From contig NC_058198.1 in assembly GCF_907165205.1 (NCBI RefSeq), positions 16,407,001-16,471,000 of the forward strand: a DNA stretch of 64,000 nucleotides, written 5' to 3'. The notes under the pieces were generated by a model. The model made no database searches. It had not been told where the DNA came from and saw only the letters and a program-made list of their open reading frames with translations. The position numbers and the translations under genes were made by a program. How positions within the stretch are numbered: the stretch's first letter is position 1; each line of letters begins with the position of its first letter. This document shows, piece by piece, positions 20,194 to 30,276 of the stretch. Source of the stretch: Coccinella septempunctata (lineage: Eukaryota; Arthropoda; Insecta; Coleoptera; Coccinellidae).

Positions 20194-20426
20194 CTGTTTA
20201 GATTAGATATTTTATGATTTCTACGCTGATCCGGCTATCGAAAATATTCAAAATGATTTTGAAAAGGCCGTTTTATAGAAGAAAGTTCTATTTTGAGATG
20301 CTGGGGTTCGAACATAAATCGATAATTAATTGCAATATTTCCGAAAAATGCATCAACAATCAAATATCTTATTTCAAAATACTTCAAAGTTCATGCTATA
20401 CAATTCCTCGTTTTCGCAGGTAGTAA

Positions 20427-20463
20427 TTATGACCAAATCGGTCCGTTGCGGGCGGAAACGTTG
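20427..20463 (+). other. Decayed hammerhead-like site in U
   Basis: UUAUGACCAAAUCGGUC is followed by an 11-nt insert and then GAAACGUUG. GACC/GGUC could be an old stem II, and GAAACGUUG matches the other motifs, but the CUGANGA core is lost. Also at 24294-24330, 45719-45755, 54763-54799 and 58688-58724. Confidence 0.3.
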
Positions 20464-21461
20464 AGGGATGGTTTATTGTATTGGTTATACTGTACCTGTG
20501 TTATTCTGTACCTGTCACCTAGTCAAAGTAACAAATATTTTACTGTATACTTCAAAACGTCAATGGTTTTGAATAGGGTTTTTTTTTGCTTATCAAGAAA
20601 TAGTAGTCCCGTAGATCAGTTATGGCACTTTTTTGGTTTCCATGATATTGTTCTGGTTTTTTTACAGATAAATCCCCTTTGTATTTGTCAAGAGAAATGA
20701 GATTTCGATAATTAAGTATGAACGTTGACTTCTATTCTATCTGTCTATTATATTCGTCAATGTAAACTGTTCTTTGTTTCAGGCTCAGGTAATTTCTTTT
20801 GAAATTAATTCATTTTAATGAAACATCCTCTACACATCCATATAGCTCATGGAAAACTTCGAAAAACCGAATAAAAAAGTTACTTTCTTCCATCATGCAT
20901 TTCTTAAAATGGATTGCTGAAATTTATTAGAGAAAATAACGAAAAATTTTGGTTGCAGTAGCCTTTTTCTTGAGGTTGAAACTGGAATAATAATATTCGC
21001 GAGAGTACTGAAGCTGGCATATGGAATAATGAGAAAACAATATAAAAAATTTCGGTGCGTAGCGTAGCGTTAGATCTATGACGCCATTATAACTAGTGAA
21101 ACTGAAAAGAGCAAATTTTTCCAATTATCTGTAGGATATAAATAGTAGAAGAATCCCTAAAACAATGTTCTTGAATGACAAAAAAGAGCAGGATTGGAAA
21201 TTATCCTGGTTATAGTGAACCAATGTCTCAATAAATGAGAGGATGAAATAACTCAAAACAAACGAAATTAATTCAGGAACATAATACACATTGATATAAG
21301 AGTGGACAAACAAATCAACAGTTGTTGGTTTTCATATATCTGAGTTGATTTCGTTTATTTATCGCCCTTATTCGAAGGCTCACTTATTCGATATCCTCCT
21401 ACTTAATTTTTACTGATAATTAGTATATCTGGTCATATTTTGAATTTCTAATTTTTTTTAT

Positions 21462-21900
21462 ACCGTACTTGGAACGGGACCTAACGTTGTCTTTTGAGTA
21501 CACCTAACAATTTTTAATTTTTTTTCAAACCTAATGTTTCATTTAGAATACACTCTATATTCATTATATCAGACTTGCACTCTGAATTCATACATAACCT
21601 ATTGCTTGATTGCAGGTCAAGAAGCGTTCAGTGGATTTTTTTTGCATAGTACTTGAAACAGTACTAACTGTTAACTTTTATGATTCCCTATCAATTTTTA
21701 TTTGTTTTAAAAATTAATGTTTCATTAAGAATATGCTGTAAATTCAAATATCAGACTTGCACTCCAATATTATGAATTTTCTATTTCTTGATCGCAGGTC
21801 AAGGAGCGTTCAGTCTTTTACGCATAGAACTTAAAACAGTACTGTTGTCTTTTCTCTACATCTAACAATTTTCAATTTTTTTCGAAGTTGATATTTCATT
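21462..21900 (+). repeat. ~180-bp subrepeats within U
   Basis: Two full and one partial degenerate copies. Each has a GTACTT.AAAC.G segment, a CAATTTTTA..TTTTT segment, AATGTTTCATT.AGAATA, ATATCAGACTTGCACTC and a closing GCAGGTCAAG.AGCGTTCAGT. They lie downstream of the 169-codon gene's stop and occur in every U unit. Confidence 0.7.
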
Positions 21901-21945
21901 TTGAATATAGAGCGCGGGCTGGAGTTACAAATCCTACAAAAGTTT

Positions 21946-22455
21946 TCATTTTATAGGTTTCTCCTTCTTCCTAAAAATCTCAATGTAGTCATTCACATTG
22001 AAAAGTTTGATATTAGGATCTTCTTCTCTTCTAATAGATGTCATATTCAGAATCTCCTTCAGAATGAAAGACCTCGTCAAGCGTTTTCTCAGATTTCCGT
22101 TCGACACATACTGCTTTTTTTCTCCAACATCGGAATTTATTTTCTTCACGACTTTTTGGCTATGTTCATCTTGATTACCCTCTCTTCTTGCAGCGTGAGT
22201 GTCGGATTTTTTCTGCGGAACTTTTCCTCTTTTTCGATCTCCTACATGTGACTTCAGAAAATTCCTGATTTGAACTGTTCTCCTCAAGTCAATTTGTTTA
22301 GACTTCAATTTTTCCAATCCCATTCTCAAGATCTTCTTTCTGTCCATCTCGTCTTCCACAATGAAAAAAATATTTAAGTATGAAACGATAAAATTCGATA
22401 GTATCAAAGTAAAAAAATGTAAACCACAACACAATATTTGCAACACGAAGCACAT
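21946..22455 (-). CDS. U gene, copy 1: 169-aa protein of unknown function
   Basis: ORF of 169 codons, not recognised as any family. The first ~36 residues are strongly hydrophobic (MCFVLQILCCGLHFF...IFFIVEDE), like a signal peptide or signal anchor. The remaining ~130 are very rich in Lys/Arg (MDRKKILRMGLEKLKSKQ..., DRKRGKVPQKKS, NLRKRLTRS) and end with DYIEIFRKKEKPIK. A second in-frame ATG at 22347 (MDRKK) sits in a better start context (GACGAGATGG) and would give a 133-aa soluble basic protein. A TATA box and TCAGT initiator lie just upstream. Six copies in the window keep the frame open. An overlapping 116-codon plus-strand frame is most likely a shadow. Confidence 0.6.
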   Translation of the reverse strand: MCFVLQILCCGLHFFTLILSNFIVSYLNIFFIVEDEMDRKKILRMGLEKLKSKQIDLRRTVQIRNFLKSHVGDRKRGKVPQKKSDTHAARREGNQDEHSQKVVKKINSDVGEKKQYVSNGNLRKRLTRSFILKEILNMTSIRREEDPNIKLFNVNDYIEIFRKKEKPIK

Positions 22456-22460
22456 TCACA

Positions 22461-22496
22461 ACTGAATACTTTGTACATCTACTCCGCTGTTATATA
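22461..22496 (-). promoter_or_regulatory. Core promoter of U gene copy 1 (TATA + Inr)
   Basis: On the minus strand TATATA (22496-22491) lies 33 nt ahead of the A in TCAGT (22465-22461), the arthropod initiator. The first ATG follows 8 nt after the predicted start site. Confidence 0.6.
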
Positions 22497-22705
22497 GCCC
22501 CTCTACCATCCCTCCCTAGCACCCCACCACCCAATTGCCCGTTCCGTCGTCTGATTCGATATTAGATTGCTGTGACTTAAAATTTCTATGGAATCAACGT
22601 ATTACATTCGTTCAATTTAACGATCACACGTCGGACTGTTTGTTGATTTATCCTTAACTTCCTATGACCAATTTTAAAGTGTTACTTTTATTAGTTGTAT
22701 GATGA

Positions 22706-22743
22706 GCCTTGAGTAAGGAACAAAATAGTTCCGAAACGTTGGC
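22706..22743 (+). ncRNA. Hammerhead-like ribozyme motif, U unit 1
   Basis: GCC/GGC stem I, core UUGAGUA plus A, stem II GGAAC-AAAAUA-GUUCC, then GAAACGUU. It has the same blueprint as PLE1 and is followed by TGTCCAAATTCCTGC at the same relative position. The core is non-consensus at positions 3 and 8. Confidence 0.45.
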
Positions 22744-23098
22744 GAATTCATAAGAGATTGTTTTTCAACCTGTCCAAATTCCTGCGATATTTTACTTATT
22801 GTGTTCAATCCATTATTTATGATACCTAAAGAGAACATATAAAATGTTTTGTTATTTTGTGATACTTGAGCCTAACACTAAAAATACCTAAAATTATAGA
22901 GTGTTTCATATAATTATGAGTTTATGAAACATATGCGAATTTAAATGATAATTGTCCAGAGTATTTTTCTTACAGAAAGAATATACTATATTACTGTTTA
23001 TTTTTTCAAACGTTTCTGATATTATGAAATGATAAAATATCAACAATTGAAAAGTATAAGTTATCGATACAGATAATAACTATCTGGATAAGCAAGTA

Positions 23099-23326
23099 TT
23101 GAAGCGCATTAGTATTTCAATTCTTAAGTTTGTTTCAAATCTCGCTGCTCCAAACAATATTTCAAAATTAATAATTTCTAGAGAATTCTTTTTCATCATT
23201 TACATTCACGTTGTAGATGGTATACACGTTTTTCCTGAGGAAATAAAAACTATAGAAAGAATGTTTCTGAATAGATTTAACGACTCTGATGTATATGCAG
23301 AAATCCATGTAGGTTCCTATATATAA
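23099..23326 (+). pseudogene. Possible remnant of a PLE N-terminal domain in U unit 1
   Basis: 75 codons open in units 1 and 2 but stopped in later units (TTTGTTTGA). It reads ..GIHVFPEEIKTIERMFLNRF.., close to PLE1 GRHVFPEHI and the later EKCMNRF, in the right order and about 400 nt after the ribozyme motif. Suggestive only. Confidence 0.35.
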
Positions 23327-23440
23327 GTACAGAATCGTTATTTTTTATTTTCACCCTAATTATACGGAGCACTACTATCTACTTCATGAATTTCATTTTC
23401 AATGTCTTAACCGGGAAACCGAAAAATTTTGAGTATATAA

Positions 23441-23470
23441 TAATGAATAAATAAATAAATAAATAAATAA
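23441..23470. repeat. ATAA microsatellite in U
   Basis: TAATGA followed by AATA units. Its length varies between units (also near 42079-42155, 53878-53915, 57783-57842). Two large insertions enter U exactly here. Confidence 0.9.
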
Positions 23471-25814
23471 AATGAAATATTCTCATATTATAAGAGCTAA
23501 AAACTTGGTTTCTTAAAAAACGGCATGGATTCTCCATCGAGTAACATGTGACTCTGGTGACATGACATAGAATTTTCCAAGATTTTCAGCTTTCAGTATG
23601 CTTTAACGATAGGAATTTTTGTCGAAGTCATAATGTATTTTTAACAGCATATCCACCAAAAAATTCTTTCGTTTCGTACTTTCATCGAAAAAAATTTGTT
23701 TAAATAAAAACCTCTATTTTAGTCGAATTATGATCCATCCTATCCTTACTATGCCCAAAATTGACAAGGTATTCCTGGATACGGAATATTCTGCTATCGT
23801 TTTTCAAAATGGGGAATTATACGGAAATAACTTGATATTAGTCCGAAAGTCACACTAAAACATTTGTAAGGCCTCACTATCTCCAAAATTTAAGACGGAA
23901 ATCGGAAATTATATTCACGCCCAGTACGAAAAAAAGATATTAAAAAAAAATAACCAATGCAAGTGACATTCAGTAAAGTGAAAATAAAATATCGCCAAAA
24001 TAATGTCGAAATTAGACATAGTCAAACTTATGCAAGTTTTTGGCCATCCAACTTCATTTGCTGTTTAGATTAGATATTTTATGATTTCTATGCTGATCCG
24101 GCTATCGAAAATATTCAAAATGATTTTGAAAAGGCCGTTTTATAGAAAAAAGTTCTATTTTGAGATGCTGGGGTTCGAACATAAATCGATAATTATTTGC
24201 AATATTTCCGAAAAATGTATCAACAATCAAATATCTTATTTCAAAATACTTCAAAGTTCATGCTATACAATTCCTTGTTTTCGCAGGTAGTAATTATGAC
24301 CAAATCGGTCCGTTGCAGGCGGAAACGTTGATTGATGGTCTATTGTATTGGTTATACTGTACCTGTGTTATTCTGTACCTGTCACCTAGTCAAAGTAACA
24401 AATATTTTACTGTATACTTCAATACGTCAATGGTTTTGAATAGGGTTTTTTTTTTGCTTATCAAGAAATAGTAGTCCCGTAGATCAGTTATGGCACTTTT
24501 TTGGTTTCCATGATATTGTTCTGGTTTTTTTTACAGATAAATCCCCTTTGTATTTGTCAAGAGAAATGAGATTCCGATAATTAAGTATGAACGTTGACTT
24601 CTTTTCTATCTGTCTATCATATTCGTCAATGTAAACTGTTCTTTGTTTCAGGCTCAGGTAATTTATTTTGAAATTAATTAATTTTAATGAAACATCCTTT
24701 ACACATCCATATAGCTCATGGAAAACTTCGAAAAACCGAATAAAAAAGTTACTTTCTTCCGTCATGAATTTCTTAAAATGGATTGCTGAAATTTATTAGA
24801 GAAAATAACGAAAAATTTTGGTTGCAGTAGCCTTTTTCTTGAGGTTGAAACTGGAATAATAATATTCGCGAGAGTACTGAAGCTGGCATATGGAATAATG
24901 AGAAAACAATATAAAAAATTACGGTGCGTAGCGCAGCGTTAGATCTATGACGCCATTATAACTAGTGAAACTGAAAAAAGCAAATTTTTCCAATTATCTG
25001 TAGGATATAAATAGTAGATGAATCCCTAAAACAATGTTCTTGAATGACAAAAAAAAGCAGGATTGGAAATTATCCTGGTTATAGTGAACCAATGTCTCAA
25101 TAAATGAGAGGATGAAATAACTCAAAACAAACGAAATTAATTCAGGAACATAATACACATTGATATAAAAGTGGACAAACAAATAAACAGTTGTTGGTTT
25201 TCATATATCTGAGTTGATTTCGTTCATTTATCGCCCTTATTCGAAGGCTCACTTATTTGATATCCTCCTACTTAATTTTTACTGATAATTAGTATATCTG
25301 GTCATATTTTGAAGTTTAAATTTTTTTTATACCGTACTTGGAACGGGACCTAACGTTGTCTTTTGAGTACACCTAACAATTTTTAATTTTTTTTCAAACG
25401 TAATGTTTCATTTAGAATACACTCTATATTCATTATATCAGACTTGCACTCTGAATTCATACATAACCTATTGCTTGATTGCAGGTCAAGAAGCGTTCAG
25501 TGGATTTTTTTTGCATAGTACTTGAAACAGTACTAACTGTTAACTTTTATGATTCCCTATCAATTTTTATTTGTTTTAAAAATTAATGTTTCATTAAGAA
25601 TATGCTGTAAATTCAAATATCAGACTTGCACTCCAATATTATGAATTTTCTATTTCTTGATCGCAGGTCAAGGAGCGTTCAGTCTTTTACGCATAGAACT
25701 TAAAACAGTACTGTTGTCTTTTCTCTACATCTAACAATTTTCAATTTTTTTCGAAGTTGATATTTCATTTTGAATATAGAGCGCGGGCTGGAGTTACAAA
25801 TCCTACAAAAGTTT

Positions 25815-26324
25815 TCATTTTATAGGTTTCTCCTTCTTCCTAAAAATCTCAATGTAGTCATTCACATTGAAAAGTTTGATATTAGGATCTTCTTCTCTTC
25901 TAATAGATGTCATATTCAGAATCTCCTTCAGAATGAAAGACCTCGTCAAGCGTTTTCTCAGATTTCCGTTCGACACATACTGCTTTTTTTCTCCAACATC
26001 GGAATTTATTTTCTTCACGACTTTTTGGCTATGTTCATCTTGATTACCTTCTCTTCTTGCAGCGTGAGTGTCGGATTTTTTCTGCGGAACTTTTCCTCTT
26101 TTTCGATCTCCTACATGTGACTTCAGAAACTTCCTGATTTGAACTGTTCTCCTCAAGTCAATTTGTTTAGACTTCAATTTTTCCAATCCCATTCTCAAGA
26201 TCTTCTTTCTGTCCATCTCGTCTTCCACAATGAAAAAAATATTTAAGTATGAAACGATAAAATTCGATAGTATCAAAGTAAAAAAATGTAAACCACAACA
26301 CAATATTTGCAACACGAAGCACAT
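25815..26324 (-). CDS. U gene, copy 2
   Basis: 169 codons. It differs from copy 1 by a single residue (IRKFLKSH for IRNFLKSH). Hydrophobic N-terminus and basic body as in copy 1. Confidence 0.6.
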   Translation of the reverse strand: MCFVLQILCCGLHFFTLILSNFIVSYLNIFFIVEDEMDRKKILRMGLEKLKSKQIDLRRTVQIRKFLKSHVGDRKRGKVPQKKSDTHAARREGNQDEHSQKVVKKINSDVGEKKQYVSNGNLRKRLTRSFILKEILNMTSIRREEDPNIKLFNVNDYIEIFRKKEKPIK

Positions 26325-26329
26325 TCACA

Positions 26330-26365
26330 ACTGAATACTTTGTACATCTACTCCGCTGTTATATA
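26330..26365 (-). promoter_or_regulatory. Core promoter of U gene copy 2
   Basis: TATATA and TCAGT at the same spacing as in unit 1. Confidence 0.6.
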
Positions 26366-26574
26366 GCCCCTCTACCATCCCTCCCTAGCACCCCACCACC
26401 CAATTGCCCGTTCCGTCGTCTGATTCGATATTAGATTGCTGTGACTTAAAATTTCTATGGAATCAACGTATTACATTCGTTCAATTTAACGATCACACGT
26501 CGGACTGTTTGTTGATTTATCCTTAACTTCCTATGACCAATTTTAAAGTGTTACTTTTATTAGTTGTATGATGA

Positions 26575-26612
26575 GCCTTGAGTAAGGAACAAAATAGTTC
26601 CGAAACGTTGGC
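26575..26612 (+). ncRNA. Hammerhead-like ribozyme motif, U unit 2
   Basis: Identical to 22706-22743 and exactly 3869 nt from it. Confidence 0.45.
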
Positions 26613-26967
26613 GAATTCATAAGAGATTGTTTTTCAACCTGTCCAAATTCCTGCGATATTTTACTTATTGTGTTCAATCCATTATTTATGATACCTAAAG
26701 AGAACATATAAAATGTTTTGTTATTTTGTGATACTTGAGCCTAACACTAAAAATACCTAAAATTATAGAGTGTTTCATATAATTATGAGTTTATGAAACA
26801 TATGCGAATTTAAATGATAATTGTCCAGAGTATTTTTCTTACAGAAAGAATATACTATATTACTGTTTATTTTTTCAAACGTTTCTGATATTATGAAATG
26901 ATAAAATATCAACAATTGAAAAGTATAAGTTATCGATACAGATAATAACTATCTGGATAAGCAAGTA

Positions 26968-27195
26968 TTGAAGCGCATTAGTATTTCAATTCTTAAGTTT
27001 GTTTCAAATCTCGCTGCTCCAAACAATATTTCAAAATTAATAATTTCTAGAGAATTCTTTTTCATCATTTACATTCACGTTGTAGATGGTATACACGTTT
27101 TTCCTGAGGAAATAAAAACTATAGAAAGAATGTTTCTGAATAGATTTAACGACTCTGATGTATATGCAGAAATCCATGTAGGTTCCTATATATAA
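26968..27195 (+). pseudogene. Possible PLE N-terminal remnant in U unit 2
   Basis: Same 75-codon frame as at 23099-23326, including GIHVFPEEI. Confidence 0.35.
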
Positions 27196-27312
27196 GTACA
27201 GAATCGTTATTTTTTATTTTCACCCTAATTATACGGAGCACTACTATCTACTTCATGAATTTCATTTTCAATGTCTTAACCGGGAAACCGAAAAATTTTG
27301 AGTATATAATAA

Positions 27313-27758
27313 TTGAAGAACACAATTTTCAGTCTTAGGAACACTTTATTTACAATTTATTCACGCAGCAACGTTTCGAGAAAAATTCTTCTCTTCTTCA
27401 GGCTGAAATTACAAGAATGGTATGAACAAAATAGATCTAAATACCAGGACAATCCAGAAACTAAATTCAAGAACAGAGCAACAAAACAATGCAACTACAG
27501 TTTACGAACAACAATAGTGGAACAACAAAGACTAAGAACAATGACAAAAAACTATCAGAGGAAAAATCCACCAACTCACCTTATGAATAATGAATTAAAA
27601 ATCGTCTGAAAAATTCAAACTCGTAAAATCATTCGAAAAAAGCAGGTTCATCTCGGGGTCTCAAATTAACGTGACGTACAGGTAGGTATGGACGCATTGA
27701 TATGAATGAAACAAGAACATCGCACATACGCGGTCGGAATGCGTGCACTCGAGAAAAA
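27313..27758 (-). repeat. PLE2 pseudo-LTR, 3' end of the array
   Basis: Block that follows the PLE2 stop and recurs at 30277-30722 and 33241-33686 as part of a 2964-bp period. It begins TTGAAGAACACAATTTTCAG, directly against U sequence. Confidence 0.8.
27366..27405 (-). ncRNA. Hammerhead-like ribozyme motif, PLE2 (1)
   Basis: CAGC/GCUG stem I, core CUGAAGA (matches CUGANGA), a bulged A, stem II GAGAA-GAAUUU-UUCUC, then GAAACGUU. This is the best core among the PLE/U motifs. Stem III is only the ACGU palindrome. Confidence 0.6.
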
Positions 27759-30218
27759 CTATTTATTTATTTCCTTTATCAAATTCGAATACGCAATACT
27801 GAGTGAACCAATATCAGATCTCGAGTTCACAGAATTGGGGTGTTTTCTTATAAGCAACATCTCTTTGAAACTACGCTTGAACCAATTGGTCTCCTTGGTT
27901 AGAATCTTCGCATTTTCAAAATCAAAAAGATGTCCCTCATTCTTAGCATGTTGGGAAAGTGCGGTTGCCTCAGATTGTCTTTTACAATCTAACTGATGTT
28001 GCCTCAATCTGGATCCGAAATATTGACACGTTTGTCCAACATAAATAGCATCACAATTCGAACAACCAACCCCATACACCAAACCGGATTGTCTCATTGG
28101 GGGATCAATATCTTTCAAACGGGAAAATAGGCTCTTAACAGTTTTATTATAATATGATACCACAATAGTAGATGTTCCCTTCATCAATCTAATCAACATC
28201 TGACTCAATTTGGGAATGTAGACTAATTTGTAATATCTGAAAATCTCCTTATCGGAACCATTATCAGTCGAAGGTATACTAGTTGAGTATTTCGAACCAT
28301 AAAAAATTTTATTAACTAAAGTTTTAGGATAACCATTTTGACATAAAATGGTCGCTTGCTGTTTAAAATTCTTCGGATGAAATGATGTATCCGACAAACT
28401 AAGAATCTTCTGTTTGATACCCCTGACGACAGCAATTTTTTGCGATGTTGAATGCAGAGAATTGAAATGCAATGTACGGTGGGATGCCATGGGTTTAGAA
28501 TATAGGTCAGTTTTTATACCACCACTATCCCTTATCAACAATAGGTCCAAGAATGGAATTTTACCATCTATTTCCATCTCATGTGTGAACTGGAGATTCT
28601 CATGGAAGCTGTTGAAAATCCTCAATACCTCTTCTAATCTACTCATGGGCACCGACATAATTATATCATCAACGTAAACAAAGACAAACGGTATATGAAA
28701 GTTCAAAACAGACAGAACGAATGCGATCAAGTGATTCATAACCAATTCCGCCAAAATTGGTGAGGCTGGGTTGCCCATAGCTGTGCCCCTCACTTGTGCG
28801 TAAAATCTTTTATTATATTGAAAAAAGCTGTTATCAAAAATGAATTTAATAATATTCAACAACACATCAAGTGGAACATTAACACAGCTCTCATAAACAG
28901 CCCAGTTATCTTTTATTAATCGTTCTACTAAATCTTGTGGTATATTAGTGAATAGGGATTTTACATCCACACTTATGAGAACATAATCATCAGGTATATT
29001 AGTTATGCCATTAATCTTATTGATGAGGTCATATGAATTCCTGATGGAAAACGGAAACAAGTGCTTTATCCTACTCAACACTGTACACAAGAACTTCGAG
29101 ATGTTATAAGTTGGTGAATTACAACAAGAAACCACCGGTCTAAGTGGATTTCCTGTCTTGTGTATTTTAACCAGGCCATAAATCTTCGGCGGAACGGAAT
29201 TATATTTCCTCAGTCTCTTACCCTCAATCTCAGAAACCAACGAAAAATCTTCCAATTGTCTGATCAACTTATTAGACTTAACTTGAACTCCAATCGTTGG
29301 ATCAGCCTTCAATTGCTTATAAGTTTCACCATCCGACAAAAGATCTAACAACTTACGATCATAATCGCTCTTATTAATCACCACAGTCTTATTTCCCTTA
29401 TCCGAATTCACCACGTAAATATCGGGGTTGGCCTCAAGAAATGCTTTAGTTTTCCTAAACAAAAACAGAAGGTATTTATGGAATGGATCCAGAGAAGCAC
29501 CGTTTGTTAATCTTTTATAAAAACCATAGGCCAAACCACAAAGCGATGCTCGCAAGCCATTCTTCATATCGACATCCAAATGATCTTGCCCAAGAATGAA
29601 GCCCTCAATATCAGACATCAAATCTAACCACGGAAAATCACTCTTACTATAAGGAATGGAAAACTTGGGGCCTAATGACAACATTTTTACAACAAAATCC
29701 GGGAGATATCTATCAGTTAGGTTAGTTAGCCAACTTGATTGAGTAGCTATTTGTGGAGTCACCGAGAGTTTGGTGAGTTGGTGAAACTTTCTCACATTAC
29801 AATCTCTAATACGCTCAAATATCGACCTGAAATATCTATCTTGATGTTTACAAAAATTATTTACTACGTCTACAGAAACTGTATTACTCACACAATTTTT
29901 ATGATATGAAATATTATCCCTCAGTTTTTTAATCTTCCAATTGACAATTTTAATCTCAAGATTAAGAATATCATGTCTCAGTTTACTTACTATTCTAGAC
30001 ACTCTACTGTAATAAGGATGTTTCTCTTGAAATAGGGAATAAACACACTTTACTTCGTTGACTATATGTTTGGGATATATACCACTCTTTCTGCACCTCA
30101 GTAAGAAAATTCTGTTGTTGATGGATCGTGCCAACCTTTTGTTATCCTTGGACCACTCCTTGAAATGAAGAACCATATTCATACCATATATCGTCATGAT
30201 CTGATTGAAGAACCCCAT
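27759..30218 (-). CDS. PLE2 copy 1, intact Penelope-like polyprotein
   Basis: Uninterrupted ORF. I use the ATG at 30218 (819 codons, MGFFNQIMTIYG...). The open frame extends 30 codons further but only from a GTG inside the pseudo-LTR. Order: N-terminal domain with a basic helix region; SDKGNKTV; PPKIYGLVKIHKTGNPLRPVVS; RT motif A LISVDVKSLFTNIP; motif B GTAMGNPASPIL; motif C FVYVDDIIM; IPFLDLLLIRD; linker; then C-terminal GIY-YIG endonuclease VYGVGCSNCDAIYVGQT with SRLRQHQ. It would act in the nucleus by target-primed reverse transcription. All recognisable motifs are present, so it is potentially active. Confidence 0.93.
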   Translation of the reverse strand: MGFFNQIMTIYGMNMVLHFKEWSKDNKRLARSINNRIFLLRCRKSGIYPKHIVNEVKCVYSLFQEKHPYYSRVSRIVSKLRHDILNLEIKIVNWKIKKLRDNISYHKNCVSNTVSVDVVNNFCKHQDRYFRSIFERIRDCNVRKFHQLTKLSVTPQIATQSSWLTNLTDRYLPDFVVKMLSLGPKFSIPYSKSDFPWLDLMSDIEGFILGQDHLDVDMKNGLRASLCGLAYGFYKRLTNGASLDPFHKYLLFLFRKTKAFLEANPDIYVVNSDKGNKTVVINKSDYDRKLLDLLSDGETYKQLKADPTIGVQVKSNKLIRQLEDFSLVSEIEGKRLRKYNSVPPKIYGLVKIHKTGNPLRPVVSCCNSPTYNISKFLCTVLSRIKHLFPFSIRNSYDLINKINGITNIPDDYVLISVDVKSLFTNIPQDLVERLIKDNWAVYESCVNVPLDVLLNIIKFIFDNSFFQYNKRFYAQVRGTAMGNPASPILAELVMNHLIAFVLSVLNFHIPFVFVYVDDIIMSVPMSRLEEVLRIFNSFHENLQFTHEMEIDGKIPFLDLLLIRDSGGIKTDLYSKPMASHRTLHFNSLHSTSQKIAVVRGIKQKILSLSDTSFHPKNFKQQATILCQNGYPKTLVNKIFYGSKYSTSIPSTDNGSDKEIFRYYKLVYIPKLSQMLIRLMKGTSTIVVSYYNKTVKSLFSRLKDIDPPMRQSGLVYGVGCSNCDAIYVGQTCQYFGSRLRQHQLDCKRQSEATALSQHAKNEGHLFDFENAKILTKETNWFKRSFKEMLLIRKHPNSVNSRSDIGSLSIAYSNLIKEINK

Positions 30219-30276
30219 GTCGAGGAATATATGACCAATATATAATATATATGTAAGGTGTATCGTTCCAAAATAA

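Larger units (their letters stand above)
20194..24060 (+). repeat. U tandem unit 1 (complete, ~3.87 kb)
   Basis: This is the first complete unit of a long tandem repeat, starting CTGTTTAGATTAG. In order it contains a decayed hammerhead-like site (20427), an AT-rich spacer, about 2.5 degenerate ~180-bp subrepeats (21462-21900) with the word GCAGGTCAAG.AGCGTTCAGT, a minus-strand 169-codon gene (21946-22455) with core promoter, a second hammerhead-like motif (22706), TGTCCAAATTCCTGC as in PLE1, a possible PLE N-terminal remnant (23099), an ATAA microsatellite (23441) and further AT-rich sequence. The next unit follows directly. Confidence 0.9.
24061..27312 (+). repeat. U tandem unit 2 (truncated by PLE2 at the ATAA tract)
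   Basis: Nearly identical to unit 1 over its length, in direct tandem with it. It ends at AGTATATAATAA, where PLE2 begins with TTGAAGAACAC. Confidence 0.9.

Noticed and set aside
20214..20423. 69-codon plus-strand frame at the start of each U unit
   Set aside because: Open in five units but with no motif, no promoter and AT-driven composition. The evidence does not separate it from chance, and it overlaps the decayed ribozyme region.
21125..21313. 62-codon minus-strand hydrophobic frame in U (also near 24994, 34548, 51506, 59372)
   Set aside because: Low-complexity, AT-rich, no start signals. Probably conserved only because the units are recent duplicates.
21901..22251. 116-codon plus-strand frame conserved in all U units
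   Set aside because: It lies antisense to the 169-codon gene, which has the better start, promoter and composition. Its conservation follows from the overlap.
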